A DNA stretch of 64,000 bases from Chitinophagaceae bacterium UBA1953 (GTDB taxonomy: Bacteria; Bacteroidota; Bacteroidia; Chitinophagales; Chitinophagaceae): NCBI GenBank assembly GCA_002336115.1, contig DDEN01000050.1:186001-250000 (forward strand). Reading direction: 5' to 3'. Below are positions 1-8,190 of this stretch, one piece after another. How positions within the stretch are numbered: position 1 is the stretch's first letter; each line of letters starts with the position of its first letter. Below the pieces are notes generated by a model that did not search any database, had not been told where the DNA came from, and was given only the letters and a program-made list of their open reading frames with translations. The position numbers and the translations under genes were made by a program.

Positions 1-1092
1 TAACTCATTTACCATGGTTGCATATTCTTGAGCATTTGCCATTTTAATCTGGTTAGTAACCGTTTGCCAGCCATAAGCCACATTATAATTAACGCTTGAC
101 TGATTTGCCTTTCCTTTTTTTGTTGTAATTAATATTACGCCATTAGCAGCCCTTACACCATAAATAGATTCTGAAGCAGCATCTTTCAAAACACTCACAC
201 TTTCAATATCAGCAGGATTTAAAAAGCTTATATCACCAAACCAAATTCCATCCACAACAAACAGCGGAGTTGATGAGCCTGATACAGTTCCAATGCCTCG
301 AAGAGTAATTTGTGGTGATGCACCAGGAGAGCCATAATTTGATACCTGTAATCCTGGAATTTTCCCCTGTAAGGCGCTGGCAGCATTAGGACTTCCCTGT
401 TTAACAAGTTCGTCGCCTTTTATCTGGTTAACAGAGCCTGTTATTTCAACTTTTCTCAAAGAACCATATCCTATAACCACCACTTCATCCATTTTGCGAG
501 TTGACTGAACAAGTTTTACTGTGATTTGCTGGCGGCCATCTACTGCTACTTCCTGTGTTTCGTACCCTACTGCAGAAATTACCAATACAGCGTTATCCGG
601 AACCGTTAATGAAAAATTACCATTTGCATCTGTGGCAGTTCCTTCCGGGCTGCCTTTCACTTTTACAGAAGCAGATGTACCTTCACCAGCTTCGTTTGTG
701 ATGCGACCGGTTACACGAATATCTGCATCGGCCGGGTCTGAAGAACGCAACGCAATCAGGTTATCATCAAGATGCTTGTAGCTGATTGAAGTTCCGGTAA
801 ATAATTGTGTCAAAACTTCATTTAATGGTGCATTTTGTAAGTTAATTGTCACTCTTTGCTTTAAATCTTTCATTTGAGTATTGTAGAGAAATCGAAAATT
901 CCCCTGTTTCTCAATCGTATTCAGCAATTGTGAAATTTCTGTGTCGTTTGCTTTGAGCGTGATTGATTGTGCATCAAGGCCGGCAAAAGCATGAAACGTG
1001 CAGTAAACAGTAAGTAATAAAGTAAGTTTCATTATCAAGAACGGCTTTTTCAGGGCACTTAGTCGCCCGTTATTAAAATTCAATTTTTTCAT
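1..1092 (-). CDS. SusC/RagA-family TonB-linked outer membrane receptor, N-terminal part (runs off the left edge)
   Basis: The frame is open for 364 codons to the window edge, so only the N-terminus is seen. It starts at ATG 1092 with a basic, hydrophobic leader ending near FAGLDAQ. An STN-type domain follows (about residues 43-115), then a carboxypeptidase-regulatory-like beta-sandwich (about 125-195). After that comes the SusC hallmark around DEVVVIGYG and the start of the plug domain, including LRGIGT, PLFVVDG and YGVRAANGVILITTKKG. SusC proteins import large nutrients such as glycans or peptides across the outer membrane using TonB energy. The STN domain is known to contact FecR-type anti-sigma factors, and a FecR gene and an ECF sigma gene lie directly upstream on the same strand. 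This therefore looks like a trans-envelope signalling receptor. A SusD partner would be expected beyond the left edge. The substrate cannot be told. Confidence 0.93.
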   Translation of the reverse strand, partial: MKKLNFNNGRLSALKKPFLIMKLTLLLTVYCTFHAFAGLDAQSITLKANDTEISQLLNTIEKQGNFRFLYNTQMKDLKQRVTINLQNAPLNEVLTQLFTGTSISYKHLDDNLIALRSSDPADADIRVTGRITNEAGEGTSASVKVKGSPEGTATDANGNFSLTVPDNAVLVISAVGYETQEVAVDGRQQITVKLVQSTRKMDEVVVIGYGSLRKVEITGSVNQIKGDELVKQGSPNAASALQGKIPGLQVSNYGSPGASPQITLRGIGTVSGSSTPLFVVDGIWFGDISFLNPADIESVSVLKDAASESIYGVRAANGVILITTKKGKANQSSVNYNVAYGWQTVTNQIKMANAQEYATMVNEL

Positions 1093-1256
1093 ACATGTTA
1101 TTTTAGTAGCTCATTTTTAGGAAACATTATAGTTTCCGGAAGTAACGTTTAAAGACAAGGAAATGCGTTCATTTCCGCTTCGTATAAAAAAACTACGACG
1201 AGTTTAAGAAGATAAGCATAGCAATCAGTTTTTAGTTAAAACGCAGTATATAAATA

Positions 1257-2393
1257 TTAGTAAATGATTACTTTATTCCCCCGCAAAGAATATTTAAAAC
1301 CAAATGAAAACTCAAGCGCTTCAAGTGCTTTCTGCAAAGTCTCATTAACAAACGTCCCTTTCATCATCAGGTTTTTTGCAGATTCATTTTTGAATTCAAT
1401 TTCAATATCATACCACCTCTCAAGCTTTTTGGCAACTTCACTAAACGGTTCATCTTTAAATGAAAGCTTGTTCTTAACCCATGCGGCTTCTACAGCTACA
1501 GAATCATTAAACTGGTATGTTAAAGGTTTAATGGCTACTTCAACCATTTTGCCACGAACTGGCTGAATTGTTTCAGGTTTTTTTTGTAACTCCTCCTGAG
1601 ATGAAACATTTTCTACCAGCAATTTTTCATTTGGGTGGATTACCCATTTTTCGCCCCTACCTTTTACTAACACTTCCACAACTCCCCTTATAAGGCTGGT
1701 TTCTACTATTTTGTCAGTTGGATAACTTCGTACATTAAACTGTGTACCCAACACTCTTACATCAATTGCTTTGGTATGAATAATAAACGGCTTGTGTGGA
1801 TTTTTTACAACATCAAAAAAAGCCTCACCGGTAAGATAAACTTCCCTCTGTTTTTGTCCGAAATCTTTACCGTAATTAAGTTTACTGCCTGCATTTAACC
1901 ACACTGTTGATCCATCAAGCAATTGTATTTGAGTGCGGCTGCCATTTCTGGTACTAACTTCATTATTGATTTCAACAGCAGCCGTTTCAGTCGGGCGATT
2001 TTTGTTGGCAGTAAATCGGTAAATAGAAATAGTAACAACAAGAACAAACAAAGCAAGAACAGGGTACAGCACTTTTTTTCGGGTTAACCAAAATGGTTTC
2101 TTCGTTAATTCATCTGAAATAGTAGTCAGTTCGTACCCAAAATCCTTCATACGGTTAGTATGTGCAACAAATGTGGCTTCAACAAATTCTCTATCAACAA
2201 CAGGCGGCTTACTCCAAACCTCAGAAAGGCGTGCTTCTTTTTCGGCATAAGCGGGGTAACGTGAAATAAAACTTTCAAGTTCCTCCAGTTCAGAACTTGT
2301 AGCCTCACCCATGAGCTTACGGGTAATAAGTGTTAGAATTCTTTCTTCTTCCGATTGAAGCATATCACACTTAAAGAGTACCAGAACAGGCAT
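1257..2393 (-). CDS. FecR-family anti-sigma factor
   Basis: This 378-residue protein has a cytoplasmic N-terminal anti-sigma region with the usual EEL..FISRYPAY pattern. One transmembrane helix follows (about residues 108-127, VLYPVLALFVLVVTISIY). The periplasmic FecR domain contains GSRTQIQLLDGSTVWLNAGS and YLTGEAFFDV, and the C-terminal domain ends in KYSLRGNKVIIY. FecR proteins hold an ECF sigma factor until the STN domain of a cognate outer membrane receptor signals. The sigma gene lies upstream (gap 18 bp) and the SusC gene downstream, which is the standard order. ATG 2393 gives an odd N-terminus (MPVLVLFKCD); the internal ATG at 2363 (MLQSEEERI) fits family starts as well and may be the true start. 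Confidence 0.93.
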   Translation of the reverse strand: MPVLVLFKCDMLQSEEERILTLITRKLMGEATSSELEELESFISRYPAYAEKEARLSEVWSKPPVVDREFVEATFVAHTNRMKDFGYELTTISDELTKKPFWLTRKKVLYPVLALFVLVVTISIYRFTANKNRPTETAAVEINNEVSTRNGSRTQIQLLDGSTVWLNAGSKLNYGKDFGQKQREVYLTGEAFFDVVKNPHKPFIIHTKAIDVRVLGTQFNVRSYPTDKIVETSLIRGVVEVLVKGRGEKWVIHPNEKLLVENVSSQEELQKKPETIQPVRGKMVEVAIKPLTYQFNDSVAVEAAWVKNKLSFKDEPFSEVAKKLERWYDIEIEFKNESAKNLMMKGTFVNETLQKALEALEFSFGFKYSLRGNKVIIY

Positions 2394-2411
2394 TTCCCCC
2401 CAAAAAAAAAA

Positions 2412-2993
2412 TTATTTTTTTGGTATAAAGGAGGTGATTGCGGAGATTATTTTTTTATTTGCGATAACAAGCTGATTGTCAACAGTTTTTATACTTACTT
2501 CCAGAAGTTCTGCAATTTCTGAATATTTTAGTTTGTCTTCTTTCGCCAGTTTGTAAATTATTTTACACCGGGGAGGCAGTTCGCTTACTGCGTCAAAAAC
2601 TTTCTTTTCCAGTTCATGTCCATCCAATATTTCCTCAGGATTTCCATATTCAGAAATAAACTCAGCTTTAAGGTCATCGAGTGAAAACTGTCGATGCCTG
2701 TTTTCCTGCTTTAGCTTTTTTAATGAGGCATTTTTGGTACTGGTAAAAAGATAAAACCGCAAGTTTTTAATTTCCATCAATTTTAGACGGTTTATCCATA
2801 CTTCCATTAAAACATCCGAAGCTATTTCTTCAGCAAGCTGACGTGAGTGAACAATTGAATAAGCAAAATTTTGTATTGAAGGAAACAGGCAATGAAAAAG
2901 ATTCTTATATGCCGCCGCATCTTCAAAGACTGCAATTTGCTGTTGCAATTCTGCGATATTACAATTGTATTGCGAATAAGAATTTTTTTTCAT
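2412..2993 (-). CDS. ECF RNA polymerase sigma factor, sigma-70 family
   Basis: The protein is about 193 residues. The region 2-like part contains FAYSIVHSRQLAEEIASDVLMEVW and NLRFYLFTSTKNASLKKL, where a Bacteroidetes ECF sigma would bind the -10 element and melt DNA. Region 4 contains ELPPRCKIIYKLAKEDKLKYSEIAELLEVSIKTVDNQL, a helix-turn-helix. The reading frame opens earlier with a TTG at 3014, but ATG 2993 (MKKNSYSQYN) is the more likely start. It precedes the FecR gene by 18 bp, so the two are probably cotranscribed and direct transcription of the neighbouring SusC-type receptor operon. Confidence 0.93.
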   Translation of the reverse strand: MKKNSYSQYNCNIAELQQQIAVFEDAAAYKNLFHCLFPSIQNFAYSIVHSRQLAEEIASDVLMEVWINRLKLMEIKNLRFYLFTSTKNASLKKLKQENRHRQFSLDDLKAEFISEYGNPEEILDGHELEKKVFDAVSELPPRCKIIYKLAKEDKLKYSEIAELLEVSIKTVDNQLVIANKKIISAITSFIPKK

Positions 2994-3164
2994 AACAAAC
3001 CTGATCGAAGGCAAATATAATTTTAAAATAGTTACATGTAAGAGGTTTCCATCTTTATAAATTAATGCAGTTACAAAAGCGGCGCTATTGCTGGGAAGTA
3101 TTTACCTGGTAACGCTTTTCCTGTTTACATGCGATTGTTAACTCAGAATTCGAATCAAGTTATA

Positions 3165-3198
3165 TTAAAAAAGCTCCACCTATGTGAAGCTTTTTTAA
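3165..3198. terminator. Perfect 11-bp AT-rich hairpin, bidirectional terminator-like
   Basis: The arms TTAAAAAAGCT (3165-3175) and AGCTTTTTTAA (3188-3198) pair perfectly. A CAC/GTG extension surrounds a CTAT loop after one mismatch. A T-run on either strand would allow termination in both directions. It lies upstream of the sigma gene, where no gene obviously ends, so it may mark the end of a lost gene or the border of the accessory region. Confidence 0.6.
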
Positions 3199-3247
3199 GA
3201 GTGCCCCCAACTGTACAATTCTCGAACCACTTTATACCTGATTTGAC

Positions 3248-3290
3248 AAGACTTGCGAATCTTATGATTGCATAAGAGGTTGTGAGTCTT
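3248..3290 (+). terminator. Long imperfect hairpin followed by a T-rich tract
   Basis: The arm AAGACTTGCGAATCTTATG (3248-3266) pairs with 3271-3290, with an ATTG loop and three G-T wobbles plus one bulge. The + strand continues into TTTTGTTTTT, so an RNA made rightward would form a terminator-like stem. No + strand gene precedes it. It could protect the downstream genes from read-through or be a remnant of a mobile element. The rest of 2994-3408 holds no coding sequence that I can support. Confidence 0.4.
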
Positions 3291-3408
3291 TTGTTTTTGG
3301 AGCCTTTCAAGGGGTAAAAGTGAAAACTATTTGATGGGCTAGCAAGTAAAACAGCCTGATAGTTAACCTGACTCGAAAAAGCAAAGTGGAATAAAACACA
3401 TCTTGAAA

Positions 3409-3903
3409 ATGGAAAATAACAACCGGATTTTGAATGAAATCACTGCTTGGAATGACAACCTCAAAAATTTGCAGGGGGTATTTGGCAATCATGTGGCCGA
3501 TTACGGTTATGTCATTAGGGCTAAACTGGAATGTTTTAATCAGATTAAAGCCAAATACAAAATACCTGTAAATCAGGATGAGAAGGTTGCCTACAAGATT
3601 TTACAGGCTGAGGTAAAGCGCCTTGAAAAAATGGCTTTCCCGAATAGAATTGAAAGATTTGTACGGAAAGGTTTTGAAAATGCCAGTTTCGTTATCCAAA
3701 AGGTTTTGAACTATGCCCGTTCAAAACAGCAAGGTTTAACAAAAAACGAATTCAGCCAAAAGGAAGAATCAGCGCATTTAGGCAACGGTGAAACGAATTT
3801 GAATAAAACAGCTATTCAATACAACAAGAAATTAAAAGCTGTTTCAGATAATACATTGTTGCCCAAGTTGAGAAACAGAAGCGGAAAGGGGTTGAAGATG
3901 TAG
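3409..3903 (+). CDS. Hypothetical protein upstream of a YhcG-type nuclease
   Basis: The protein has 164 residues from ATG 3409; a TTG at 3403 opens the frame slightly earlier. It is basic and mostly helical, with no signal peptide or membrane segment. I recognise no family. It reads in the same direction as the nuclease gene 51 bp downstream, so the two may be cotranscribed. The C-terminal part (from about residue 105) is rich in Lys, Asn and Gln and looks disordered. Its AT-rich composition and position at the edge of the accessory region fit acquired DNA. Confidence 0.6.
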   Translation: MENNNRILNEITAWNDNLKNLQGVFGNHVADYGYVIRAKLECFNQIKAKYKIPVNQDEKVAYKILQAEVKRLEKMAFPNRIERFVRKGFENASFVIQKVLNYARSKQQGLTKNEFSQKEESAHLGNGETNLNKTAIQYNKKLKAVSDNTLLPKLRNRSGKGLKM

Positions 3904-3954
3904 TGGCTTTTATCGTGTGATTTTGAACAGTTTAAAATTATAAATTTTAAAAGT

Positions 3955-5055
3955 ATGAAACTTGATAAAGGATATATCGAATTTATACAGTCTATAAAAA
4001 GGCAAATTGTACAAAGCCGGTATGTGGCCGCCAGACTGGCCAACAGGGAGCAATTGACGCTATACTTTAAAACCGGGTTGATGATTTCGGAGAAGATAAA
4101 GTCCCAGAAATGGGGTGCCAAAGTCCTTGACCAAATTTCGGCAGACCTGCAAAAAGAGTTGCCCGGACTAAAGGGCTTCTCGCCGGGTAATCTTAAAAAA
4201 ATAAGGCTGTTTGCTGAGGCTTATGCTCCCCATCTGTTAATTGGTTCGACGCCGTCGAACCAAATTGGGCTGGCTGGTATCGGAGAGGGTTTTTCAATTA
4301 GTTCGACACTGTCGAACCTAATTGAAAATAAGGCCTTCCATGAGGCTTTTATGGGCATTAGCTTCTCCCACCATTTTACAATTATAACTAAAATAAAGCC
4401 CTGGGAAGCCCGGATTTTCTATATCCATTCTACTGCAACCAATTTTTGGTCGCTGACAGTGCTGGAACACCACCTTGAAAACGACCTGTTCGGAAAGGAA
4501 GGGAAACTACCCAACAATTTCCATAACACTTTGATAGAAACGCTGAAGCCGTCTGCACTAAAAGTATTTAAGGATGAATACCTGCTTGATTTTATTGCCG
4601 GTGATGAACTGGATGATGAACGCCATATTGAGCAGCAGGTAGTTTTAAACATCCGCAACTTTATTCTGCAAATGGGCAAAGGTTTTTGCTTTATTGGCAA
4701 TCAATACCGGCTTGAAGTGGATGGCGATGAATTTTTTATTGACCTGCTCTTTTTTAACCGGCATCTGCAATGCCTGGTGGCTTTTGAATTGAAGAAAGGA
4801 AAATTTAAACCTGCCGATGCCGGGCAGCTTAATTTTTACCTGAATGTGCTGGATGAAAAAGTAAAACTGCAGCAGGAAAACAGCAGCATAGGTATTGTGC
4901 TTTGCAAAGAAAAAAATAACACCGTGGTTGAGTTTGCTATTAAAAGTTTTGATAAGGCAATGGGTGTGGCTACTTATAAAACTTCCAAACAAACACCGGT
5001 GCAAATGAAAGGGCTATTGCCTGATACGGATGAATTGGGGAAGTTGTTGGAATAA
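3955..5055 (+). CDS. YhcG-type (DUF1016) PD-(D/E)XK nuclease family protein
   Basis: The N-terminal DUF1016-type helical domain (about residues 5-90) contains YVAARLANREQ, GLMISEKIKSQKWGAKVLDQIS and FSPGNLKKIRLFAEAY. The C-terminal nuclease domain (about 210-345) carries the family signature FCFIGNQYRLEV, then DEFFIDLLFFNRHLQCLVAFELKKG and FKPADAGQLNFYLN. The acidic residue of IDLLFF and the ELK triplet match the PD-(D/E)XK catalytic pattern. YhcG proteins are common in variable genome regions, often beside restriction systems, and are thought to act in nucleic acid metabolism or defence. The length of 366 residues is normal. The middle of the gene holds two palindromic insertions (4241-4263 and 4295-4324) that encode STPSN and STLSN peptides. 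The three-gene minus-strand tail of the Ubl operon converges on it. Confidence 0.9.
   Translation: MKLDKGYIEFIQSIKRQIVQSRYVAARLANREQLTLYFKTGLMISEKIKSQKWGAKVLDQISADLQKELPGLKGFSPGNLKKIRLFAEAYAPHLLIGSTPSNQIGLAGIGEGFSISSTLSNLIENKAFHEAFMGISFSHHFTIITKIKPWEARIFYIHSTATNFWSLTVLEHHLENDLFGKEGKLPNNFHNTLIETLKPSALKVFKDEYLLDFIAGDELDDERHIEQQVVLNIRNFILQMGKGFCFIGNQYRLEVDGDEFFIDLLFFNRHLQCLVAFELKKGKFKPADAGQLNFYLNVLDEKVKLQQENSSIGIVLCKEKNNTVVEFAIKSFDKAMGVATYKTSKQTPVQMKGLLPDTDELGKLLE
4241..4263. repeat. Perfect palindrome inside the YhcG-type gene, copy 1
   Basis: TTGGTTCGAC and GTCGAACCAA form perfect 10-bp arms around GCC. It is translated in frame as part of the linker between the two domains. A related palindrome lies 54 bp further on. 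The pair looks like a small in-frame palindromic insertion that duplicated. Confidence 0.75.
4295..4324. repeat. Palindrome inside the YhcG-type gene, copy 2
   Basis: The arms CAATTAGTTCGAC and GTCGAACCTAATTG flank ACT, with one bulged G. The core TTCGACACTGTCGAA differs from copy 1 only in the three-base loop. It keeps the reading frame open. Confidence 0.72.
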
Positions 5056-5092
5056 TTGTTTTGTAGGGGCTTAAAATTACAAGATTAAAGGT

Positions 5093-5587
5093 TTACCATT
5101 CTTCTTTTTCTTTCAAATAATCAATTCCATTAAAGGCTGCAGCTTTTGCTTCTTCAACTGTATTGAAAAATTTCTTGCCCCATATTTCATCTACTTTGCA
5201 TTTAAACTTCCCCGATTTTGTGTCCTTAAAAATCAAGAAATAATGTCCGTCCTTTTTAAGGTATTGATTTCCTTTTTCATTAAAATGCCATTCCTTTGAA
5301 ATCCATTTTGAACGCCGGACAGCCCTGTTTTTTAAATTCCTTTCAAGTTGTCCAGGATTAACATAGTCATTCGTCATCTTCTCAGCACAATCACAGCCAA
5401 CCCTAAATTCTTCATCTATCTCATTATGCTCAACAATATGTACATATCGAATCCTTTCGTTTCCGCACATCATGCAAGTTTCATAATCCGTATCTTCTAC
5501 GGATTGTCCATCTTCTCTAATATCAATAACATCCAAAAGACGCCAGCCTTTATGAGGAATATCGGGTAAATTCCAGTGGTTATTCAT
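5093..5587 (-). CDS. Hypothetical zinc-binding protein at the end of the Ubl operon
   Basis: This 164-residue protein has a CMMC pair (C38, C41), histidines near H50/H54, and a GCDC pair (C65, C67). Together these look like one small zinc knuckle. The C-terminal half contains YLKKDGHYFLIFKDTKSGKFKCKVDEIWGKKFF, a basic stretch likely to be beta-rich. I do not recognise a named family. Its ATG overlaps the TGA of the HNH gene by the ATGA pattern (5584-5587), so the two are translationally coupled. It is the fifth and last gene of the ubiquitin-like operon. It could be an accessory, substrate adaptor or immunity protein for the HNH nuclease; nothing in the sequence decides this. Confidence 0.75.
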   Translation of the reverse strand: MNNHWNLPDIPHKGWRLLDVIDIREDGQSVEDTDYETCMMCGNERIRYVHIVEHNEIDEEFRVGCDCAEKMTNDYVNPGQLERNLKNRAVRRSKWISKEWHFNEKGNQYLKKDGHYFLIFKDTKSGKFKCKVDEIWGKKFFNTVEEAKAAAFNGIDYLKEKEEW

Positions 5588-6261
5588 TTATTAAAATTGC
5601 GTAATTGATTTTGATAAAGCTCTATCTGTGAAGTCAAAACCATTCCACCAGCAAAATGACCATTGTAAAAATTAAAAAGCCATACAGAATCAAATTCAGA
5701 TTCTTCTACTTTATTATAACGGTATTTAAAATTTCCATTTGCTATAGAAGTTTCGTAGAGCTTATCATCCAAAACACTTTGCGGCTCTTTGAACCAATAG
5801 GTATTGATGGCAGCACTTTTTCCAATTATTTTGCCATAATGATGAAAAAATAATCCCCGGATTATCCTCTCAATTGTTATGTCATGTGCCGCATTATCCC
5901 AGGGAACAGCCATGCCTTTACCTGTTATAATTCCTGCTTTAGTTGCAATGTTTACCGGATACATTGAGTTGAAAATATCCCTGCGTAATTTATGATTATG
6001 TTTTGCAGTAGGTAAAACACCTTCTTTAAAAAGCCTCTCGGCTTCTCCACCTTGCCTGGCAATGTGCATACCCAAATAAGCTTTAAACTTTTCATCAAAT
6101 TTTGAAGCCTCATTGTTGCATTTAAAACAACATGGAACTGTAATCAAATCACTCGGTCGTGGTTTGTTGAAAATTGCTTTTGGAGGAATGTGGTCTCTTG
6201 TAGTAGCCTTTTTAATACCACAATAACAACAAAACTCTTCAGGTTGAGTTACTAACTTCAT
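5584..6261 (-). CDS. HNH-type zinc-finger endonuclease appended to the Ubl operon
   Basis: The N-terminal 60 residues hold a zinc-bound HNH signature: CCYC (C11, C14), then RDHIPPKAIF (D23-H24), then CCFKCNN (C45, C48, N50). The remaining 165 residues (RGGEAERLFKEG, ITIERIIRGLFFHHYG, SVWLFNFYNGHFAGG) look like a target- or partner-binding domain and are not a family I know by name. HNH proteins cut DNA or RNA with one metal ion. The gene starts 15 bp after the JAB-E1 gene and overlaps the next gene by 4 bp. A decayed relative lies at 10894-11409 downstream of another defence-like operon. This suggests an interchangeable effector that couples to different upstream sensors (inference). Confidence 0.88.
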   Translation of the reverse strand: MKLVTQPEEFCCYCGIKKATTRDHIPPKAIFNKPRPSDLITVPCCFKCNNEASKFDEKFKAYLGMHIARQGGEAERLFKEGVLPTAKHNHKLRRDIFNSMYPVNIATKAGIITGKGMAVPWDNAAHDITIERIIRGLFFHHYGKIIGKSAAINTYWFKEPQSVLDDKLYETSIANGNFKYRYNKVEESEFDSVWLFNFYNGHFAGGMVLTSQIELYQNQLRNFNK

Positions 6262-6276
6262 GTTACTGAAAATAAA

Positions 6277-7815
6277 TCAGATTAATGACATGACCTTAAA
6301 AAACTGAGTGATGAAACGTTTAATGACTTTGAAGAATGATTTTTCACCCTCTAAAGATTGCAGATTTCCTACCTTTATTATATCATCCTCTTTTACTCTT
6401 AGCTTTCTTGAAATTTCAGCAATTTCATGTTTTCCATAAACTGTTACGCCGGCTAAATCACCTTTACCAATTACAGATTGAAAAAAACAATTTTCATGGC
6501 ACTCTTTGCTGGTATCAACATCCATAGTGCCTAAAACAAAGTGATGCAGCTGTTGCCCAACATTATTTATTCCGGATGGCGCAATAAAAAGCGTCAGCAT
6601 TTGTAATACTTCCATCGAAGCAAGATGGGAACTAAATGCAAATACATTTTCATGGGCATCCAAAAATTTGGATTTATCCAATCCTTTAATGTACTCGGGG
6701 TCATCCAGCTTACCACTTATTTCCAGTACTGCATTTTCCGTTTTATATTGGCCTAAACATTCCAGGCAGGCCCTTTTGTAGCCAACTGTTTGCGCCTTCC
6801 AGTCCGCACCAATAATATTTGTATTTCGTTTATTGGTACGAACCAATATACCCCCGTCAATAACTGGTATTAAGTGTGCATAGGCAATGAAATTCAGTAC
6901 CTGCCGGGGCCAGGGTCTATCTACACAACTAAATATGATGTCGCAATTTAACGCTGTTTCAAATCCCTGTTTTTCACATATACTATATTCACAAGAAGTA
7001 ATTTTTACTTTAGGAGCGGTAGCACTTTTGCGTATTCCATCCGCTACAGCTAACACTTTAGCTCTTCCAATATCTTCTTTAAAAACATTAGTGAGCCTGT
7101 CAAGGTTTTTTTCTTCTACTGCATCAAAATCAATCAATGTAAAATTGGCAATGCCTGTTCTTGCCAGTATTTCTGCTACAATACTTCCGACACTGCCTAA
7201 CCCTGCAATCCCAATTTTTAAACGGGACAAGTCTTCCTGCGTTTTACTTCCCCATGCAGAAATAGTACGTAATTGTTTTGCTGAATCAAAAATGGGAGGT
7301 AATATAGAATCATTGTATGTAATGCTTAGCTTTTTACCTATCACCCTTACTGCATCACACCAGTTGCGGTTATACTTTCTTTTCTCCTTTTCATCTTTTA
7401 TCCAAAACCTTCCACTCCAGGCTCCATCTGTTCCCAAGGTTAATCCTAACAATGGGAATCCTGTAAGCCCCATTACTGAAGGCGACATTCTTGTTTCTGC
7501 TATTATATCATCTTCACTCATTCCCTGCCAGCCTGATGATGGATGAGAGTGCAAAAATGCAATGCCTTCTTTTCTTTCAGCAGCTATTTTTAATACCCGT
7601 TCAAAATAATGAGGAAGAAAGCCCACGTTGCCGTGAACATTTCTTTCATCTTCTTCTGGTAATATTATCTGCGACAATATTCCGGTATTTCGGTTAGTAC
7701 CGTTACTGGGAATATAGGTTGCGAAGCACAAGTCTTCCTGCTCATCTTCCCGGATGAGGTGAGCAAAAAGTTCCTGATGAACCTCATCTGTCATTACTAC
7801 GCTAAATGTTTTCAT
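6277..7815 (-). CDS. JAB (JAMM) peptidase - E1/ThiF-type activating enzyme fusion
   Basis: Residues about 5-150 are a JAB domain: a candidate Glu at E27, H89-S-H91-P, S100 and D103 match the JAMM pattern E...HxHP...SxxD. Residues about 180-430 are an E1/ThiF adenylation domain: GIAGLGSVG (202-210), the acidic pair in LIDFDAVEEKNLDRLTN (D229/D231, R240), CVDR (297-300) and VIDGGI. Cysteine pairs C350/C353 and C439/C443 are placed to bind structural zinc. The C-terminal tail has no assigned domain. Known relatives adenylate the C-terminus of a ubiquitin-like protein and use JAB to trim or remove it. The gene overlaps the E2-like gene by 4 bp (ATGA). The catalytic thioester Cys, if there is one, is not obvious. 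Confidence 0.93.
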   Translation of the reverse strand: MKTFSVVMTDEVHQELFAHLIREDEQEDLCFATYIPSNGTNRNTGILSQIILPEEDERNVHGNVGFLPHYFERVLKIAAERKEGIAFLHSHPSSGWQGMSEDDIIAETRMSPSVMGLTGFPLLGLTLGTDGAWSGRFWIKDEKEKRKYNRNWCDAVRVIGKKLSITYNDSILPPIFDSAKQLRTISAWGSKTQEDLSRLKIGIAGLGSVGSIVAEILARTGIANFTLIDFDAVEEKNLDRLTNVFKEDIGRAKVLAVADGIRKSATAPKVKITSCEYSICEKQGFETALNCDIIFSCVDRPWPRQVLNFIAYAHLIPVIDGGILVRTNKRNTNIIGADWKAQTVGYKRACLECLGQYKTENAVLEISGKLDDPEYIKGLDKSKFLDAHENVFAFSSHLASMEVLQMLTLFIAPSGINNVGQQLHHFVLGTMDVDTSKECHENCFFQSVIGKGDLAGVTVYGKHEIAEISRKLRVKEDDIIKVGNLQSLEGEKSFFKVIKRFITQFFKVMSLI

Positions 7816-8180
7816 ACTATAGTTGCAAATAAATTTCTGATATGTGCTAAATAAGATTTCACAGTTTTATCTGTTCTGTTCCATTCATTATTAAATGGCC
7901 TGCTCCAGTATTGCCAATCAGCACCTAAAGGGCTTGCATGAATGGCTCCGTATGGATGCACACCCCCACCGCCGGATACAGGTAAAAGATGTGGTTTAAA
8001 ATGAGGCCCCGGCGGAGCATTCATCGGAAAGCTATCAAGTACCTGTAATCCCATCAATACTTTTTGCCCGGTAAATTTGCCAACAGGTATTTCATACTCA
8101 AATGATATAAAATCAGGAGCAGGCTCCTGAACTAAATAGCCAAGAGCCTGCAATTGATTGATGAAGTCTAATTTTGCCAT
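7812..8180 (-). CDS. E2-like (prokaryotic UBC-fold) protein lacking cysteine
   Basis: About 122 residues are encoded from ATG 8180; in-frame starts also exist at ATG 8201 and GTG 8210, which would overlap the upstream gene. The segments DSFPMNAPPGPHFKPHLLPV, VHPYGAIHAS, DWQYWSRPF and TVKSYLAHIRNLF resemble the small prokaryotic E2 families linked to multiubiquitin proteins. Its place between the Ubl and E1 genes supports this. The whole reading frame, including the longer start forms, contains no cysteine, so a classical E2 thioester is impossible. The conserved-looking histidines near HPYG are candidates for another role. It may pass an adenylate or amide directly, act as a scaffold, or have lost transfer activity. 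Confidence 0.8.
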   Translation of the reverse strand: MAKLDFINQLQALGYLVQEPAPDFISFEYEIPVGKFTGQKVLMGLQVLDSFPMNAPPGPHFKPHLLPVSGGGGVHPYGAIHASPLGADWQYWSRPFNNEWNRTDKTVKSYLAHIRNLFATIV

Positions 8181-8190
8181 ACGCTGAAAT

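Noticed and set aside
6887..7546. 219-residue + strand frame opposite the JAB-E1 gene
   Set aside because: Shadow of the E1 gene; the minus-strand frame has clear catalytic motifs.
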